Below are positions 19,625 through 28,961 of a DNA stretch of 31,634 nt, one piece after another. A program made the translations under genes and the position numbers. This DNA comes from CALOBA01 sp942491465. Its GTDB lineage: Bacteria > Pseudomonadota > Gammaproteobacteria > Chromatiales > Chromatiaceae. The notes under the pieces are model-generated. The model was not told the DNA's origin, ran no database searches, and worked only from the letters and a program-made list of their open reading frames with translations. The stretch spans positions 1-31,634 of the forward strand of contig CALOBA010000026.1 in assembly GCA_942491465.1 (NCBI GenBank). Reading direction: 5' to 3'. Numbering within the stretch: position 1 is the stretch's first letter; each line of letters begins with the position of its first letter.

Positions 19625-20632
19625 ATGTCGGTCCGGGGGGCGGCAGACAGGGGGTGTGGGCCATCCAAGCCTGCGTTGCTGCCGCCGGCGATCCTGCTGC
19701 TTGGCCCCACCGCGTCCGGCAAGACCGACCTGGCCCTGGCGCTGGCGGACCGCTTTCCGGTAGAGCTGGTCAGCGTCGACTCGGCGATGGTCTACCGGGG
19801 CATGGACATCGGGACGGCCAAGCCGTCGCCTGAGGTGCTCCGGCGCTACCCGCATCGGCTGATCGACATCTGCGATCCCCGCGATGCCTACTCGGCGGCC
19901 CGGTTCCGCGCCGATGCGCTGGGGGCCATGGCCGAGATCACCGCCGCCGGGCGCATCCCGCTGCTGGTGGGCGGGACCATGCTCTATTTTCGTGCGCTGG
20001 AGCAGGGGCTCTCCCGGCTGCCGGAGGCCGATGCCGCCGTGCGCGCCCGTATCGATGCCAAGGGCAGCGCGGAGGGCGCGGCCGCGCTGCATCGCTGGCT
20101 CGCCGAGGTGGACCCGGTGTCGGCACGCGGCATCCACCCCAATGATCCGCAGCGCGTGCAGCGGGCGCTGGAGGTGTTTCTGATCACCGGCCGGCCCTTG
20201 TCGTCGCAGCAGCACGGCCCCCGCGCCGATGCCCTGCCGTACCGCACCCTCAAGCTGGTGCGCTCGCCGCGCCAGCGCGCGACACTGCATGCGCGCATCG
20301 CCGCGCGCTTCGACGCCATGCTGGAGCAGGGCTTCGAGGACGAGGTGCGGGCGCTGGTGGCCGGGGTTGACCTGCCCCCGTCGCTGCCGGCGATGCGGGC
20401 CGTGGGCTATCGGCAGATGTGGCAATACCTTCAGGGCGAGCTCGGCTTCGAGCAGATGCGCGAGCGCGGCATCGTCGCGACCCGCCAGCTCGCAAAACGC
20501 CAGTACACCTGGCTTCGGTCCCATAGCGGCTGCCATTGGCTTTGGGACGATCAGGACCATCTTGGCCTTGCCTGTGGCCTGATTGCCGCGCTGCAGGCGG
20601 GATCGTCCCCGGGGGACGAGGGCGACCGATAA
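19625..20632 (+). CDS. miaA: tRNA dimethylallyltransferase MiaA
   Basis: A 335-aa enzyme that transfers a dimethylallyl group to A37 of tRNAs reading UNN codons. The P-loop GPTASGKT (27-34), DSAMVYRGMDIGTAKPS, LLVGGTMLYFRAL, NDPQRVQRALEV and the C-terminal RQLAKRQYTWLRS are all typical. Start at ATG 19625; the open frame extends 66 nt further upstream, but homology and the MITE boundary argue against the longer form. Second gene of the mutL-miaA-hfq-hfl set. Confidence 0.95.
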   Translation: MSVRGAADRGCGPSKPALLPPAILLLGPTASGKTDLALALADRFPVELVSVDSAMVYRGMDIGTAKPSPEVLRRYPHRLIDICDPRDAYSAARFRADALGAMAEITAAGRIPLLVGGTMLYFRALEQGLSRLPEADAAVRARIDAKGSAEGAAALHRWLAEVDPVSARGIHPNDPQRVQRALEVFLITGRPLSSQQHGPRADALPYRTLKLVRSPRQRATLHARIAARFDAMLEQGFEDEVRALVAGVDLPPSLPAMRAVGYRQMWQYLQGELGFEQMRERGIVATRQLAKRQYTWLRSHSGCHWLWDDQDHLGLACGLIAALQAGSSPGDEGDR

Positions 20633-20739
20633 TGCGGCATGATTATTGCTTATCGTTGCGGCGATCGCCATTGATCGATTTGCGCGCGCGGCGGCACCGG
20701 CTGTGCTACCGTTCACGACCAAACCCTTACAACGAATGC

Positions 20740-20785
20740 TCCCGGGCGCCAGGAATGAAGTAGCGCCCGGGCACAACAACAAGGA
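20740..20785 (+). promoter_or_regulatory. hfq leader hairpin and A-rich Shine-Dalgarno
   Basis: A perfect 9-bp stem (CCCGGGCGC at 20740-20748, complement at 20762-20770, 13-nt loop) is followed at once by CACAACAACAAGGAG, which contains the hfq ribosome site. The A-A-C/A-A-G triplets fit the ARN pattern bound by the distal face of Hfq. Hfq is known to repress its own translation in E. coli, so this could be an autoregulatory site. The link here is inference. Confidence 0.45.
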
Positions 20786-20793
20786 GAACCCCC

Positions 20794-21048
20794 ATGTCAA
20801 GAGGCCAGAGCCTGCAAGACCCGTTTCTGAACGCCCTGCGCAAAGAGCGCATCCCGGTATCGATCTTTCTCGTCAACGGGATCAAGCTGCAGGGCCAAAT
20901 CGAGTCCTTCGATCAGTTCGTCGTGCTGCTGAAGAACAACGTCAGCCAGATGATCTACAAGCACGCCATCTCCACCGTGGTGCCGGCGCGCAACGTCAAG
21001 CTGCCGCCGGCCCAGGAGCCCGGGGCCGACGACGAGGCCGACGCTTGA
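20794..21048 (+). CDS. hfq: RNA chaperone Hfq
   Basis: An 84-aa Sm-like protein that forms hexamers and pairs small RNAs with messages. It begins SRGQSLQDPFLNALRKERIP and carries both Sm motifs (VSIFLVNGIKLQGQIESFDQF and MIYKHAISTVVPAR in full). The acidic, Ala/Pro-rich tail is short (about 20 residues). AAGGAG lies 8 nt before the ATG. It sits 161 bp after miaA, so it may have its own promoter as in E. coli. Confidence 0.98.
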   Translation: MSRGQSLQDPFLNALRKERIPVSIFLVNGIKLQGQIESFDQFVVLLKNNVSQMIYKHAISTVVPARNVKLPPAQEPGADDEADA

Positions 21049-21127
21049 TGTCCGCAACCCTGTCGTGCGGTCGGGCGGCGTCGATGCGCCGTCCTGCCCG
21101 CCGTTCCGGCCGACGCTAGGGACCGCC

Positions 21128-22456
21128 TTGTTCGAGCGACCCAGTGCCGGCGAGCGCGCCGTCCTCGTCCAGCTCGCCCTCGGCGGGCCGGTGGACGACG
21201 ATGCCCGCGACGAGCTGCGCCTGCTGGCCCGGGCCGCCGGCGCCATCGAGGTCGGCTACCTCACCGGCAGCCGCGACACCCCCGACCCGCGACTGTTTGT
21301 CGGCGCCGGCAAGGGCGACGAACTCAAGGCCCTGGTGGCCGGCGAAGGTGCCGAGCTGATCATCGTCGATCATGCGCTATCGCCGGGCCAGGAGCGCAAT
21401 CTGGAGCGATTGGTGCAGTGCCGCGTGGTCGACCGTGCCGGGCTGATCCTGGACATCTTCGCCCAGCGCGCGCGCTCCTTCGATGGCAAGCTGCAGGTCG
21501 AGCTGGCGCAGCTGCGCCACCTCTCCACCCGGCTGGTGCGGGGCTGGACCCACTTGGAGCGGCAGAAGGGCGGTATCGGCCTGCGCGGACCGGGCGAGAC
21601 CCAGCTCGAGACCGACCGCCGGCTGCTCGGCAAGCGGATTGCGATGCTGAACAAGCGCCTGGTGCGTATCGAGGGCCAGCGTGCCCAAGGCCGCCGGGCC
21701 AGGGATCGGGCCGAGGTGTCCACGGTGTCGTTGGTCGGCTATACCAACGCCGGCAAGTCGACGCTGTTCAACCGACTGACCGAGGCGGGCGTGTTCCAGG
21801 CCGACCAGCTGTTCGCCACGCTGGACCCGACCCTGCGGCGACTGCCGCTGCCGGATGCGCCCGCGGTGGTGCTGGCCGACACGGTCGGCTTCATCAACCA
21901 GCTGCCCCACGAACTGGTCGCGGCCTTCCGCTCGACCTTGCAGGAGACCCGCGAGGCCGCGCTGCTGCTGCATGTGATCGACGCCCAGACACAGATGCGA
22001 GATCGGCGGATCGCCGACGTTGACGACGTACTGGCGGAGATCGGCGCCGATGAGGTGCCCCAGCTGCAGGTTTTCAACAAGATCGATCTGCTCGACGGGG
22101 TGGCGCCGCGGGTCGATCGTGACGGGCAGGGCCGGGCGCGACGGGTTTGGGTCTCGGCCTCCACCGGGGCCGGGATCGATCTGCTGCTCGAGGTGATCGC
22201 CGAGCAATTTCGCGGCCTCGAGCAGCGCTATCAGCTCTGCTTGGGTCCAACCGACGGTGGCCTGCGCGCCTGGCTGTTCGCCAACGCCCGGGTCTTGGCC
22301 GATGATCCGGCCGACACCGGTGGATGGACGATGGACGTGTCTATCCCCGATGCGCGTCTGCGGCACTGCCCGATCGAATGGCAGGCCATTGATGCACGTC
22401 GGCGGCCGGCCGCGCCCAGCGCAGCCGATGGTCCCATCGTCGAAGCGCCCGCCTAG
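21128..22456 (+). CDS. hflX: Ribosome-associated GTPase HflX
   Basis: A 442-aa GTPase that binds the 50S subunit and splits stalled ribosomes. The N-terminal domain (FERPSAGERAVLV) and the linker (LRGPGETQLETDRR) precede a G domain with SLVGYTNAGKSTLFN (G1), ADTVGFI (G3) and NKIDLLD (G4). TTG at 21128 is preferred over GTG at 21065 because AGGGA lies about 5 nt upstream and homology begins at the residue after it. The gene starts 79 bp after hfq. Confidence 0.93.
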   Translation: MFERPSAGERAVLVQLALGGPVDDDARDELRLLARAAGAIEVGYLTGSRDTPDPRLFVGAGKGDELKALVAGEGAELIIVDHALSPGQERNLERLVQCRVVDRAGLILDIFAQRARSFDGKLQVELAQLRHLSTRLVRGWTHLERQKGGIGLRGPGETQLETDRRLLGKRIAMLNKRLVRIEGQRAQGRRARDRAEVSTVSLVGYTNAGKSTLFNRLTEAGVFQADQLFATLDPTLRRLPLPDAPAVVLADTVGFINQLPHELVAAFRSTLQETREAALLLHVIDAQTQMRDRRIADVDDVLAEIGADEVPQLQVFNKIDLLDGVAPRVDRDGQGRARRVWVSASTGAGIDLLLEVIAEQFRGLEQRYQLCLGPTDGGLRAWLFANARVLADDPADTGGWTMDVSIPDARLRHCPIEWQAIDARRRPAAPSAADGPIVEAPA

Positions 22457-22510
22457 CCGTTGGCCGCGCTGCAATCTCGGACATCGATGCGGGTGGCGGT
22501 GGCATTCGCG

Positions 22511-22540
22511 TTGCCCATCCGCCGAAGGAATCTTTACAAT
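22511..22540 (+). promoter_or_regulatory. Possible sigma-70 promoter for hflKC
   Basis: TTGCCC (22511-22516) and TACAAT (22535-22540) are separated by 18 bp, matching 4 of 6 and 5 of 6 consensus bases. It lies in the 256-bp gap between hflX and hflK and would give hflKC a leader of about 165 nt, which includes a GCCGCC-GTTC-GGCGGC hairpin (22601-22616). Confidence 0.4.
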
Positions 22541-22712
22541 GACCAGCTTGTCTCACGGATGGTCCGGTGCGCGATGCCGGCCTGAGACCATCTTGATAAG
22601 GCCGCCGTTCGGCGGCACCTACCCCAGCTTGAGGCCCGAGTCGTTCGGCACATCGGCCGACGTAAGACCTTTGCGGCATCAACTTTTTTGAACCCTTCGC
22701 AGTGGAGACATC

Positions 22713-23873
22713 ATGGCCTGGAACGAGCCTGGAGGCGGCAACAAAGATCCCTGGGGGAGCAACCAGGGTAACAATCAGGGCCCGCCGGAGCTTGATGAGA
22801 TTATTCGCAAGCTCGACGAGCGTTTGGGCCGCGTGTTCAGACGCGGCGGCGGTGGCGGCGGCGGCGGTCTGAGCGGCCCCGGTGGCAACCTCAGCATGCG
22901 TGCCATCGCCGTCGGGCTGGCAATCCTGTTTGTGCTCTGGCTGGCGACCGGCTTCTACATCGTCGACCCGGCCGAGCGCGGCGTCGAGCTGCGCTTCGGT
23001 GCCTATACGACGATGACCAAACCCGGTCTGCACTGGCACCTGCCTTGGCCGGTGGAAGAGGTCAAGATCGTCAATGTCGACGAGATCTCGTCATTCCGAC
23101 ACAAGGCAGCGATGCTGACCAAAGACGAGAATATCGTCGACGTGGAGCTGACGGTGCAATCGCGCATCCAAGATGCCGCCGACTTCCTGTTCCAGGATCA
23201 GAGCCCCGAAAAGACCTTGCGCGACGCCACCGAGACCGTGGTGCGTAAGACCATCGGTGGCGCCAAGCTCGATTTCGTCTTGACCGAAGGTCGTAGCGCC
23301 ATCGCGATGACCATCAAGGAGCGCGTCCAGTCGCTGATGGACGAGTATCAGACGGGGCTGCTGGTCACGTCGGTCAATATGCAGCCTGCAAAGCCTCCGG
23401 AGCAGGTTAAAGAGGCCTTTGACGACGCCATCAAGGCCCGCGAGGACAAGGAGCGCTCGGAGAACAAGGCCGAGGCCTACTCCAACGAGATCCTGCCCCA
23501 GGCCCGCGGTGAAGCGGCGCGCGTCATTGCCGATGCCAAGGCCTATCGAGATCGCGTCATCGCCAGCGCCGAGGGTGAGACCGCCCGCTTCAGTGCCGTG
23601 CTGACCCAGTACGCCAAGGCCCCCGGCGTGACCCGTGAGCGCCTCTACCTGGAGACGATCGAGGAAGTCCTGCGTGAGAGCAACAAGGTCCTGCTCGACG
23701 TGCCGGACAGCAACAGCCTCATGTATCTACCCCTAGACCAGCTGATGCGGCACGGCGAGTCGTCAGTCCAGCCCAAGGGCTCGATGACCGGCAGCGGCGA
23801 CAGCCCGCAGGTCAGCAGCAGTAGCCAGACCACGCCCATGCGTGACGTCTCGCGCGAGCGGAGGAGCCGTTGA
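22713..23873 (+). CDS. hflK: FtsH protease modulator HflK
   Basis: A 386-aa inner-membrane SPFH/prohibitin-family protein that pairs with HflC and surrounds the FtsH protease. A Gly/Asn-rich cytoplasmic start (MAWNEPGGGNKDPWG) and an eight-glycine run precede a single membrane segment (about 64-84). The SPFH domain (VDPAERGVELRFGAY...GLHWHLPWPVE) and a long coiled-coil helix (AREDKERSENKAEAYSNE) follow. Length is normal. The stop overlaps the hflC start (TGATG), indicating translational coupling. Confidence 0.97.
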   Translation: MAWNEPGGGNKDPWGSNQGNNQGPPELDEIIRKLDERLGRVFRRGGGGGGGGLSGPGGNLSMRAIAVGLAILFVLWLATGFYIVDPAERGVELRFGAYTTMTKPGLHWHLPWPVEEVKIVNVDEISSFRHKAAMLTKDENIVDVELTVQSRIQDAADFLFQDQSPEKTLRDATETVVRKTIGGAKLDFVLTEGRSAIAMTIKERVQSLMDEYQTGLLVTSVNMQPAKPPEQVKEAFDDAIKAREDKERSENKAEAYSNEILPQARGEAARVIADAKAYRDRVIASAEGETARFSAVLTQYAKAPGVTRERLYLETIEEVLRESNKVLLDVPDSNSLMYLPLDQLMRHGESSVQPKGSMTGSGDSPQVSSSSQTTPMRDVSRERRSR

Positions 23874-24793
23874 TGGACGATACCAAGAAGATTCTCATCC
23901 CGATCGCAACGGCGGTCCTCGCCCTGCTGCTGTGGTCCGCAACCTTCCAGGTCATGCAGTGGGAGACGGCGATCAAGCTGCGGCTCGGTGAGATTGTCGG
24001 CAGCGACTACGAGCCGGGGCTGCACTTGAAGGTGCCGCTGCTGGAGACCATCACCACCTTCGATGCCCGCATCCAGACGCTGGATTCGCGTCCGGAGCGC
24101 TTCCTGACCATCGAAAAGAAGGACGTGATCGTCGACTCCTATGCCAAGTGGCGCATCAACAACGCCGCCCAGTTCTTCCGCTCCACCGGCGGCGACAGCC
24201 GGCGTACCGCGCGGCTGCTCTCCGAGCGGATCAACACCGGCCTGCGCAACGAGTTCGGCACGCGCACCATCCAGGAGGTCGTCTCGGAAGACCGCTTGGA
24301 GCTGATGAAGGTCCTGACCAAGGAACTCGATACCCAGGCCGAAGAGTTGGGCGTCGAGGTCGTGGACGTGCGCGTGAAGAAGATCGATCTTCCGCCCGAG
24401 GTCAGCGAATCGGTCTACAACCGCATGCGCGCCGAGCGCGAGCGGGTTGCCAGCGACCTGCGCGCCAAAGGTCTTGAGGCGGCCGAGCGTATCCGGGCCG
24501 ACGCCGATCGGCAGCGCACCGTCATCCTCGCCGACGCCTACAAGGAGTCTGAAGAGACCCGAGGTAAGGGTGACGGCAAGGCTGCCGAGGTCTACGCCAC
24601 CACCTACGAGCAGGACCCGGAGTTCTACGCCTTCTACCGCAGCCTCGACGCCTACCGCAAGTCGTTTGCTGCCCAGGGCGGCACGCTGGTGCTCTCTCCG
24701 GAATCGGACTTCTTCAGGTTCTTCAACGAGCAGCACGGCCGTCGCGCGCCGACGGGTGATGCGGATGCCAGCATCGGGACCCGCATCCAATAG
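23873..24793 (+). CDS. hflC: FtsH protease modulator HflC
   Basis: A 306-aa partner of HflK. One N-terminal membrane segment (ILIPIATAVLALLLWSATF) is followed by an SPFH domain (ETAIKLRLGEIVGSDYEPGL) and the coiled-coil RMRAERERVASDLRAKG. The conserved YKESEETRGKGDGKAAEVYA and the C-terminal ESDFFRFF are present. ATG 23873 is used, with GAGGAG 7 nt upstream; a TTG immediately before it is not needed. hisZ or purA, which often follow, are absent. Confidence 0.97.
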   Translation: MDDTKKILIPIATAVLALLLWSATFQVMQWETAIKLRLGEIVGSDYEPGLHLKVPLLETITTFDARIQTLDSRPERFLTIEKKDVIVDSYAKWRINNAAQFFRSTGGDSRRTARLLSERINTGLRNEFGTRTIQEVVSEDRLELMKVLTKELDTQAEELGVEVVDVRVKKIDLPPEVSESVYNRMRAERERVASDLRAKGLEAAERIRADADRQRTVILADAYKESEETRGKGDGKAAEVYATTYEQDPEFYAFYRSLDAYRKSFAAQGGTLVLSPESDFFRFFNEQHGRRAPTGDADASIGTRIQ

Positions 24794-24815
24794 TCCGCAA
24801 AACCGCTGCGTACCC

Positions 24816-24879
24816 GCCCGGACGTCACCGTCCGGGCTCGGCACTTGATCCGGCCAAGGAGAGGTGGCCGGATCAGTGC
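24816..24879 (+). terminator. Paired hairpins after hflC
   Basis: Two stems follow the hflC stop by 22 bp: GCCCGGACG-TCAC-CGTCCGGGC (24816-24837) and GCACTTGATCCGGCCA paired with TGGCCGGATCAGTGC (24841-24879, one bulged T). Neither has a U-run, so classical intrinsic termination is uncertain, but they mark the end of the mutL-hflC run. Confidence 0.5.
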
Positions 24880-25135
24880 TGGGCACGGCGGCGATGATTA
24901 TCCGAGAAAGAGCCGCTGACCGCTCTGAGGCAAACTCAAGTATCTGTTTTTCCGGTAATGACTACCAGTACCGGAACTCACCCATTGGGTGAAGGCCACT
25001 ACGACCCCGAATGTGCAGCCCCTGGCCTCTGGCAACGCGTTGGAATCCAATGACCATTCCGCATCAAAGTGCCTCGCCAGGACCCATGCGGGACGCACCC
25101 TCGAGGCGGTTCAACTGCTCTTTTTAGAATTATCA
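24880..25135 (+). other. Structured gene-free region, candidate small RNA
   Basis: No credible protein. On the plus strand it contains TTCCGGTA...TACCGGAA (8-bp stem, 11-nt loop, about 24950-24977) and TCACCC-ATT-GGGTGA (about 24978-24992), and it runs into a strong plus-strand terminator at 25136. A 66-codon minus-strand frame (24898-25098) exists but has no recognised family. A small RNA gene fits the layout but is not recognised as a known class. Confidence 0.25.
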
Positions 25136-25163
25136 GCCGGGGTAAATCCCCGGCTTTTTTTTT
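25136..25163 (+). terminator. Rho-independent terminator (plus strand)
   Basis: A perfect 7-bp GC stem (GCCGGGG, loop TAAAT, CCCCGGC) is followed by nine T residues. The U-run is on the plus strand only, so it ends rightward transcripts from the hflC side. It may also act weakly on the gcvPB transcript arriving from the other direction. Confidence 0.88.
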
Positions 25164-25203
25164 GGGCCGGGTCAGGGTCCGACCAACCGTTTGGGCGGAC
25201 GCG

Positions 25204-26670
25204 TCAGGGCTGCGGATCGGTCGCCGGTGGCCGCCAGGCCAGATCGAGCTGGCGGGCGGCGCGCACATCGTCGAGACGACGCACCGGCAGGTTGTGCGGG
25301 GCCGTCTTGAGGATCTCCGGGTCGGTCTGGGCCTCCTTGCGGATGGCGATCATCGCATCGACGAAGCCGTCGAGGGCCTCCTTGGTCTCGCTCTCGGTAG
25401 GCTCGATCAGCAGACACTCGGGCACCAGCAGCGGGAAGTAGGTGGTCGGGGCGTGGAAGCCGTGGTCGAGCAGGCGCTTGGCGACGTCCATGGCATTGAC
25501 GTCGAGCTCCTTGGCCTCCTTTCTGAGCGTGACGATGAATTCGTGGCTGGCGCGGCGCTCGGGGTAGGCGGCCTGGAAGCCGGCCTTGGTCAGGCGGGCG
25601 AGCAGGTAGTTGGCGTTGAGCGTGGCGTATTCGGCGACTCGGCGCATGCCCTCGGCACCGAGCATGCGGGCGTAGATATAGGCGCGCAGCAGGATGCCCA
25701 TGTTGCCGCCGAAGGCGGTGAGGCGGCCGATGCTGTCGGGGCGGTCAGGCTCGACCTGCCAGTGGTAGGCGTCGCCGTCGCGGCGGAGCAGCGGCACCGG
25801 CAGATAGGGCTCCAGGCGCTTGGACACACCCACCGGACCGGCACCGGGACCACCGCCGCCGTGGGGCGTGGAAAAGGTCTTGTGCAGGTTCATGTGGATG
25901 ACGTCGAAGCCCATGTCGCCGGGGCGGACGAGTCCTAAGATGGCGTTGAGGTTGGCACCGTCGTAGTAGAGCAGGCCGCCCGCTTGGTGCACGGTCTCGG
26001 CGATGACCTCGATGTTGCGGTCGAAGACGCCCACGGTGCTCGGGTTGGTGAGCATGATGCCGGCGGTGCGCGGGCCGACGGCGGCGCGCAGGGCCTCGAT
26101 GTCGACGTCGCCGTCGCTGCCGGTGGGGACCTCGCGGACCTCGAAGCCGGCCATGATGGCGGAGGCCGGGTTGGTGCCGTGGGCGGCGTCGGGGACCAGG
26201 ATCTCGCGGCGCTCGTGGTCGCCGCGGGCGTCGTGGTAGGCGCGGATCATCATCACGCCGGCGAGTTCGCCTTGGGCGCCGGCGGCGGGTGCCAAGGACA
26301 CGGCGTGCATGCCGGTGACGCTCTTCAGCATCTCCTGGAGCTCGAACAGACAGGCCATCAGGCCCTGGCTATGGGTCTCCGGCGCCGCCGGGTGGCGGCC
26401 GAGGAAGCCCGGCAGCGAGGCCAGGCTGTTGCAGGCCCGCGGGTTGTACTTCATCGTGCACGAACCCAGCGGGTAGAAGTGGGTGTCGATGGAGAAGTTT
26501 CGCTGCGACAGTCGCGTGTAGTGGCGCACGGCCTCCAGCTCCGAGACCTCCGGCAGCGCCGGTCGCTCGCGCCGGCGCAGGTGCGCCGGCAGGTCGTTGC
26601 AGTCGGGCAGCGTGGCGGGGGCCTGGGCGGTGGCCCGGCGACCGGGGCGGGAGTGCTCGTGGATCAACAT
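25204..26670 (-). CDS. gcvPB: Glycine dehydrogenase (decarboxylating) subunit 2, GcvPB
   Basis: A 488-aa catalytic half of the split P-protein of the glycine cleavage system. It decarboxylates glycine on pyridoxal phosphate and passes the aminomethyl group to the GcvH lipoate. The PLP lysine lies in HMNLHKTFSTPHGGGGPG. FYPLGSCTMKYNP, PAAGAQGELAGVMMIRAYH and AAHGTNPASA are typical. It forms an alpha2beta2 enzyme with GcvPA, encoded upstream but separated by tpx. No Shine-Dalgarno is evident before the ATG. It ends 40 bp from the terminator at 25136-25163. Confidence 0.96.
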   Translation of the reverse strand: MLIHEHSRPGRRATAQAPATLPDCNDLPAHLRRRERPALPEVSELEAVRHYTRLSQRNFSIDTHFYPLGSCTMKYNPRACNSLASLPGFLGRHPAAPETHSQGLMACLFELQEMLKSVTGMHAVSLAPAAGAQGELAGVMMIRAYHDARGDHERREILVPDAAHGTNPASAIMAGFEVREVPTGSDGDVDIEALRAAVGPRTAGIMLTNPSTVGVFDRNIEVIAETVHQAGGLLYYDGANLNAILGLVRPGDMGFDVIHMNLHKTFSTPHGGGGPGAGPVGVSKRLEPYLPVPLLRRDGDAYHWQVEPDRPDSIGRLTAFGGNMGILLRAYIYARMLGAEGMRRVAEYATLNANYLLARLTKAGFQAAYPERRASHEFIVTLRKEAKELDVNAMDVAKRLLDHGFHAPTTYFPLLVPECLLIEPTESETKEALDGFVDAMIAIRKEAQTDPEILKTAPHNLPVRRLDDVRAARQLDLAWRPPATDPQP

Positions 26671-26718
26671 CGGTTTTGGTTCGTGGTTGGCGTGCTGGCG
26701 TTGAAAACGGCGCCGCGA

Positions 26719-27219
26719 TCAGCTCAAGGCGAGCAATGCGGCGTCGTAGTCGGGCTCCTGGGTGATCTCGGGCACCAGCTCGGTGTAGGTCACCTGGCCG
26801 CTGGCATCGACGATGACGACGGCACGGGCGGTAATGCCGGCGAGCGGGCCGTCTTCCATCAGCACGCCATAGTCCTTGCCGAAGTTGCGCGAGCGCATCA
26901 TCGATAGGGCGTGCACGTTCTCCAGGCCCTCGGTGGAGCAGAAGCGCCCGGAGGCGAACGGTAGGTCGGCGGAGATGACCAGGCAGACGGCGTCGTCACG
27001 GCCGGTGAAGGACTCGTTGAACTTGCGCGTCGAGGTCGCGCAGACCTCGGTGTCCAGGCTCGGGACGATGTTCATCAGGACCTTCTTGCCGGCGAAGTCG
27101 GCCAGGGTCTTGTCGGACAGGTCGGCGGCGACGAGCTTGAAATCGGGCGCGGGGGCGCCGACGGCGGGCAGCGAGCCGGCGAGATTGACTGGGTTGCCTT
27201 TCAATGCGGTCTGGGCCAT
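26719..27219 (-). CDS. tpx: Thiol peroxidase Tpx
   Basis: A 166-aa peroxiredoxin that reduces lipid and hydrogen peroxides with thioredoxin. The peroxidatic Cys60 (PSLDTEVCATSTRKFN) and resolving Cys94 (ASGRFCSTEGL) match the E. coli Tpx positions within one residue. GGAG lies 8 nt before the start. The gene stands between gcvPA and gcvPB on the same strand, 48 bp from gcvPB. The placement is unusual for a gcv operon. The nested MITE lies just upstream and may disturb or supply its leader. Confidence 0.96.
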   Translation of the reverse strand: MAQTALKGNPVNLAGSLPAVGAPAPDFKLVAADLSDKTLADFAGKKVLMNIVPSLDTEVCATSTRKFNESFTGRDDAVCLVISADLPFASGRFCSTEGLENVHALSMMRSRNFGKDYGVLMEDGPLAGITARAVVIVDASGQVTYTELVPEITQEPDYDAALLALS

Positions 27220-27283
27220 GGGGTGTCTCCGGTGGTTGATGAAGGGATTTCGTCGTCCAGCGTCCGCTGGGGGCGCGTCCTAA

Positions 27284-27484
27284 GGATCGGTTCAGAAACA
27301 AGTGGCGCAGACGCCCGCTCGCTGAACCTTATGAGGATCGGTTCAAAAACAAGTGGTTCAGACGCCCGCTCGTGGTGCCTTTGGATTCGCCGTTTCATGG
27401 TTGCGTCTGAACCGCTTGTTTCTGAACCTTGACTGATTGGCCGTTTCCTGGTTGCGTCTGCACCGCTTGTTTCTGAACCTTGAC
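27284..27484 (-). mobile_element. 99-bp MITE, copy 3, split by copy 4
   Basis: The outer element runs 27284-27331 and resumes at 27437-27484 (one TGA duplicate plus the nested copy lie between). Removing 99 bp of nested element and one 3-bp duplicate leaves 99 bp exactly. Outer flanks are TAA (27281-27283) and TAG (27485-27487), a slightly decayed duplication. It lies 26 bp past the gcvPA stop, oriented as copies 1 and 2 are relative to their upstream genes. Confidence 0.9.
27335..27433 (-). mobile_element. 99-bp MITE, copy 4, nested in copy 3
   Basis: A complete 99-bp copy lying in the centre of copy 3, in the same orientation. It is flanked by TGA (27332-27334) and TGA (27434-27436), a perfect 3-bp target duplication. 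Its centre differs most from the others (for example CACCACGAGCGG where others have GTTCAGCGAGCGG), so two subtypes may exist. Confidence 0.92.
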
Positions 27485-27510
27485 TAGGTGATGCTCCCCA
27501 TCGGCGGACG

Positions 27511-28888
27511 TCAAGCAGCCTCGGACTGGGACGCGATACTTTCCGCCAGCTTGGACTGGAATGCGGCCATCTCGTCGTCGGTACGGAGTTCGGTGGCGCA
27601 GACGAGGATCGACGACCCGAGTTCCGGGTATTCGTCGCCGAGGTCGAAGCCGCCGAGGATGTCGTCGGCGGCCAACGCGCCCAGCAGGTCAGCGGCCGGT
27701 GCCGGCAGGCGCAGGGCCTGCTCATGGAAGACGGGCCGGTCGAACAGCGGCTCGACGCCGGGGGTGGTGCAGAGCATCTCGGTGAGCCGGCGCGTGTTGG
27801 CGTGGCAGTGGGCGGCGACCCGCTCCAGCCCGTCGGCGCCGAGCAGGGCCATGTGGATGGTGGCGGCGGTGACCAACAGCCCTTGGTTGGTACAGATGTT
27901 CGATGTGGCCTTGGAGCGGCGGATGTGCTGCTCGCGGGCCTGCAGCGTCAGCGTGTAGCCGTCCTTGCCGTCCAGGTCCAAGGTCTTGCCGACGATGCGG
28001 CCGGGTAACTGCCGGACCAGGGCCTGACGGCAACACAGAAAGCCGAGATAGGGGCCGCCGGAGGCCAGCGGGATGCCCAGCGGCTGGCCCTCTCCGCAGG
28101 CGATGTCGGCGCCGTTGGCACCCCACTCGCCGGGCGGTGCCAGCAACGCGAGCGCGACCGGATTGACCACGCCGATGACCAGCGCGTCGTGCCGCTGCGC
28201 CCAGTCCGTGAGCTGGTCGGTCTCTTCCAAGACGCCGAAGAAGTTGGGCTGCTGGATGACCATGGCCGCGAAGGGCTCGGCAGCCAAGGGCTCCAGGGCC
28301 GCAAGCGGGGTATGGCCGCCGGCGGCATCGAACGGCACCTCCACCAGCTCGATGCCCTGGCGGCCGACAATGGTCTGCACCGTGCGCCGGTAGGCCGGAT
28401 GCAAGGCGCGCGGGATCAGCACCCGGCGGGACTTGACCTTGCGATTGGCGCGCACCGCCATCAGGATCGCCTCGGCCAGCGCCGAGCCGCCGTCGTAGAG
28501 CGAGGCGTTGGACACGTCCAGCCCGGTCAGCGCCGTCATCATCGACTGAAATTCGTAGAGCAGCCTGCAGCGTGCCCTGGCTTGCCTCGGCCTGGTAGGG
28601 CGTGTAGGCGCTGTAGAACTCGCCGCGGGTGGTGATCTGCCAGACCGCCGCCGGGATATGGTGCTCGTAGGCGCCGGCGCCGATGAAGCACAGCGCCTCG
28701 CCGTCGGTCTTGGCGCGCGAGCGCATCAGCCTGTCGACCTCCATCTCGGTCAGACCGGGCGGGATGTCGTCAAGGGGGCCGGCGCGCAGCCGTGCCGGGA
28801 TCTCGTCGAACAGGTCGTCGATGCGCTCGGCGCCGATGGTGGCGAGCATCGCCGCGACGTCGGCTTGCGTATGGGGGATGAAGGGCAT
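27511..28888 (-). CDS. gcvPA: Glycine dehydrogenase subunit 1, GcvPA (one frameshift)
   Basis: A 458-aa non-catalytic half of the split P-protein if one base is removed. The N-terminus (MPFIPHTQADVAAMLATIG), FIGAGAYEHHIPAAVW and FYSAYTPYQAEASQGTLQ are followed, after the break, by LYEFQSMMTALTGLDVSNAS and the rest to the stop. At about 28566 (minus CAGGCTGCTCTACGAA) one G is surplus; without it QGTLQ-LLYEF reads through, matching the family. The total length of 1378 nt is one more than a multiple of three, as expected. It follows gcvH by 73 bp. No clear Shine-Dalgarno. Confidence 0.93.
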
Positions 28889-28961
28889 GGGGTCTGGGTG
28901 CAGGCGTCTCTGCGGTTCGGATGGAGCTTGAGGCTTCGGAACCGGTCAGGTTCCCGCCTCG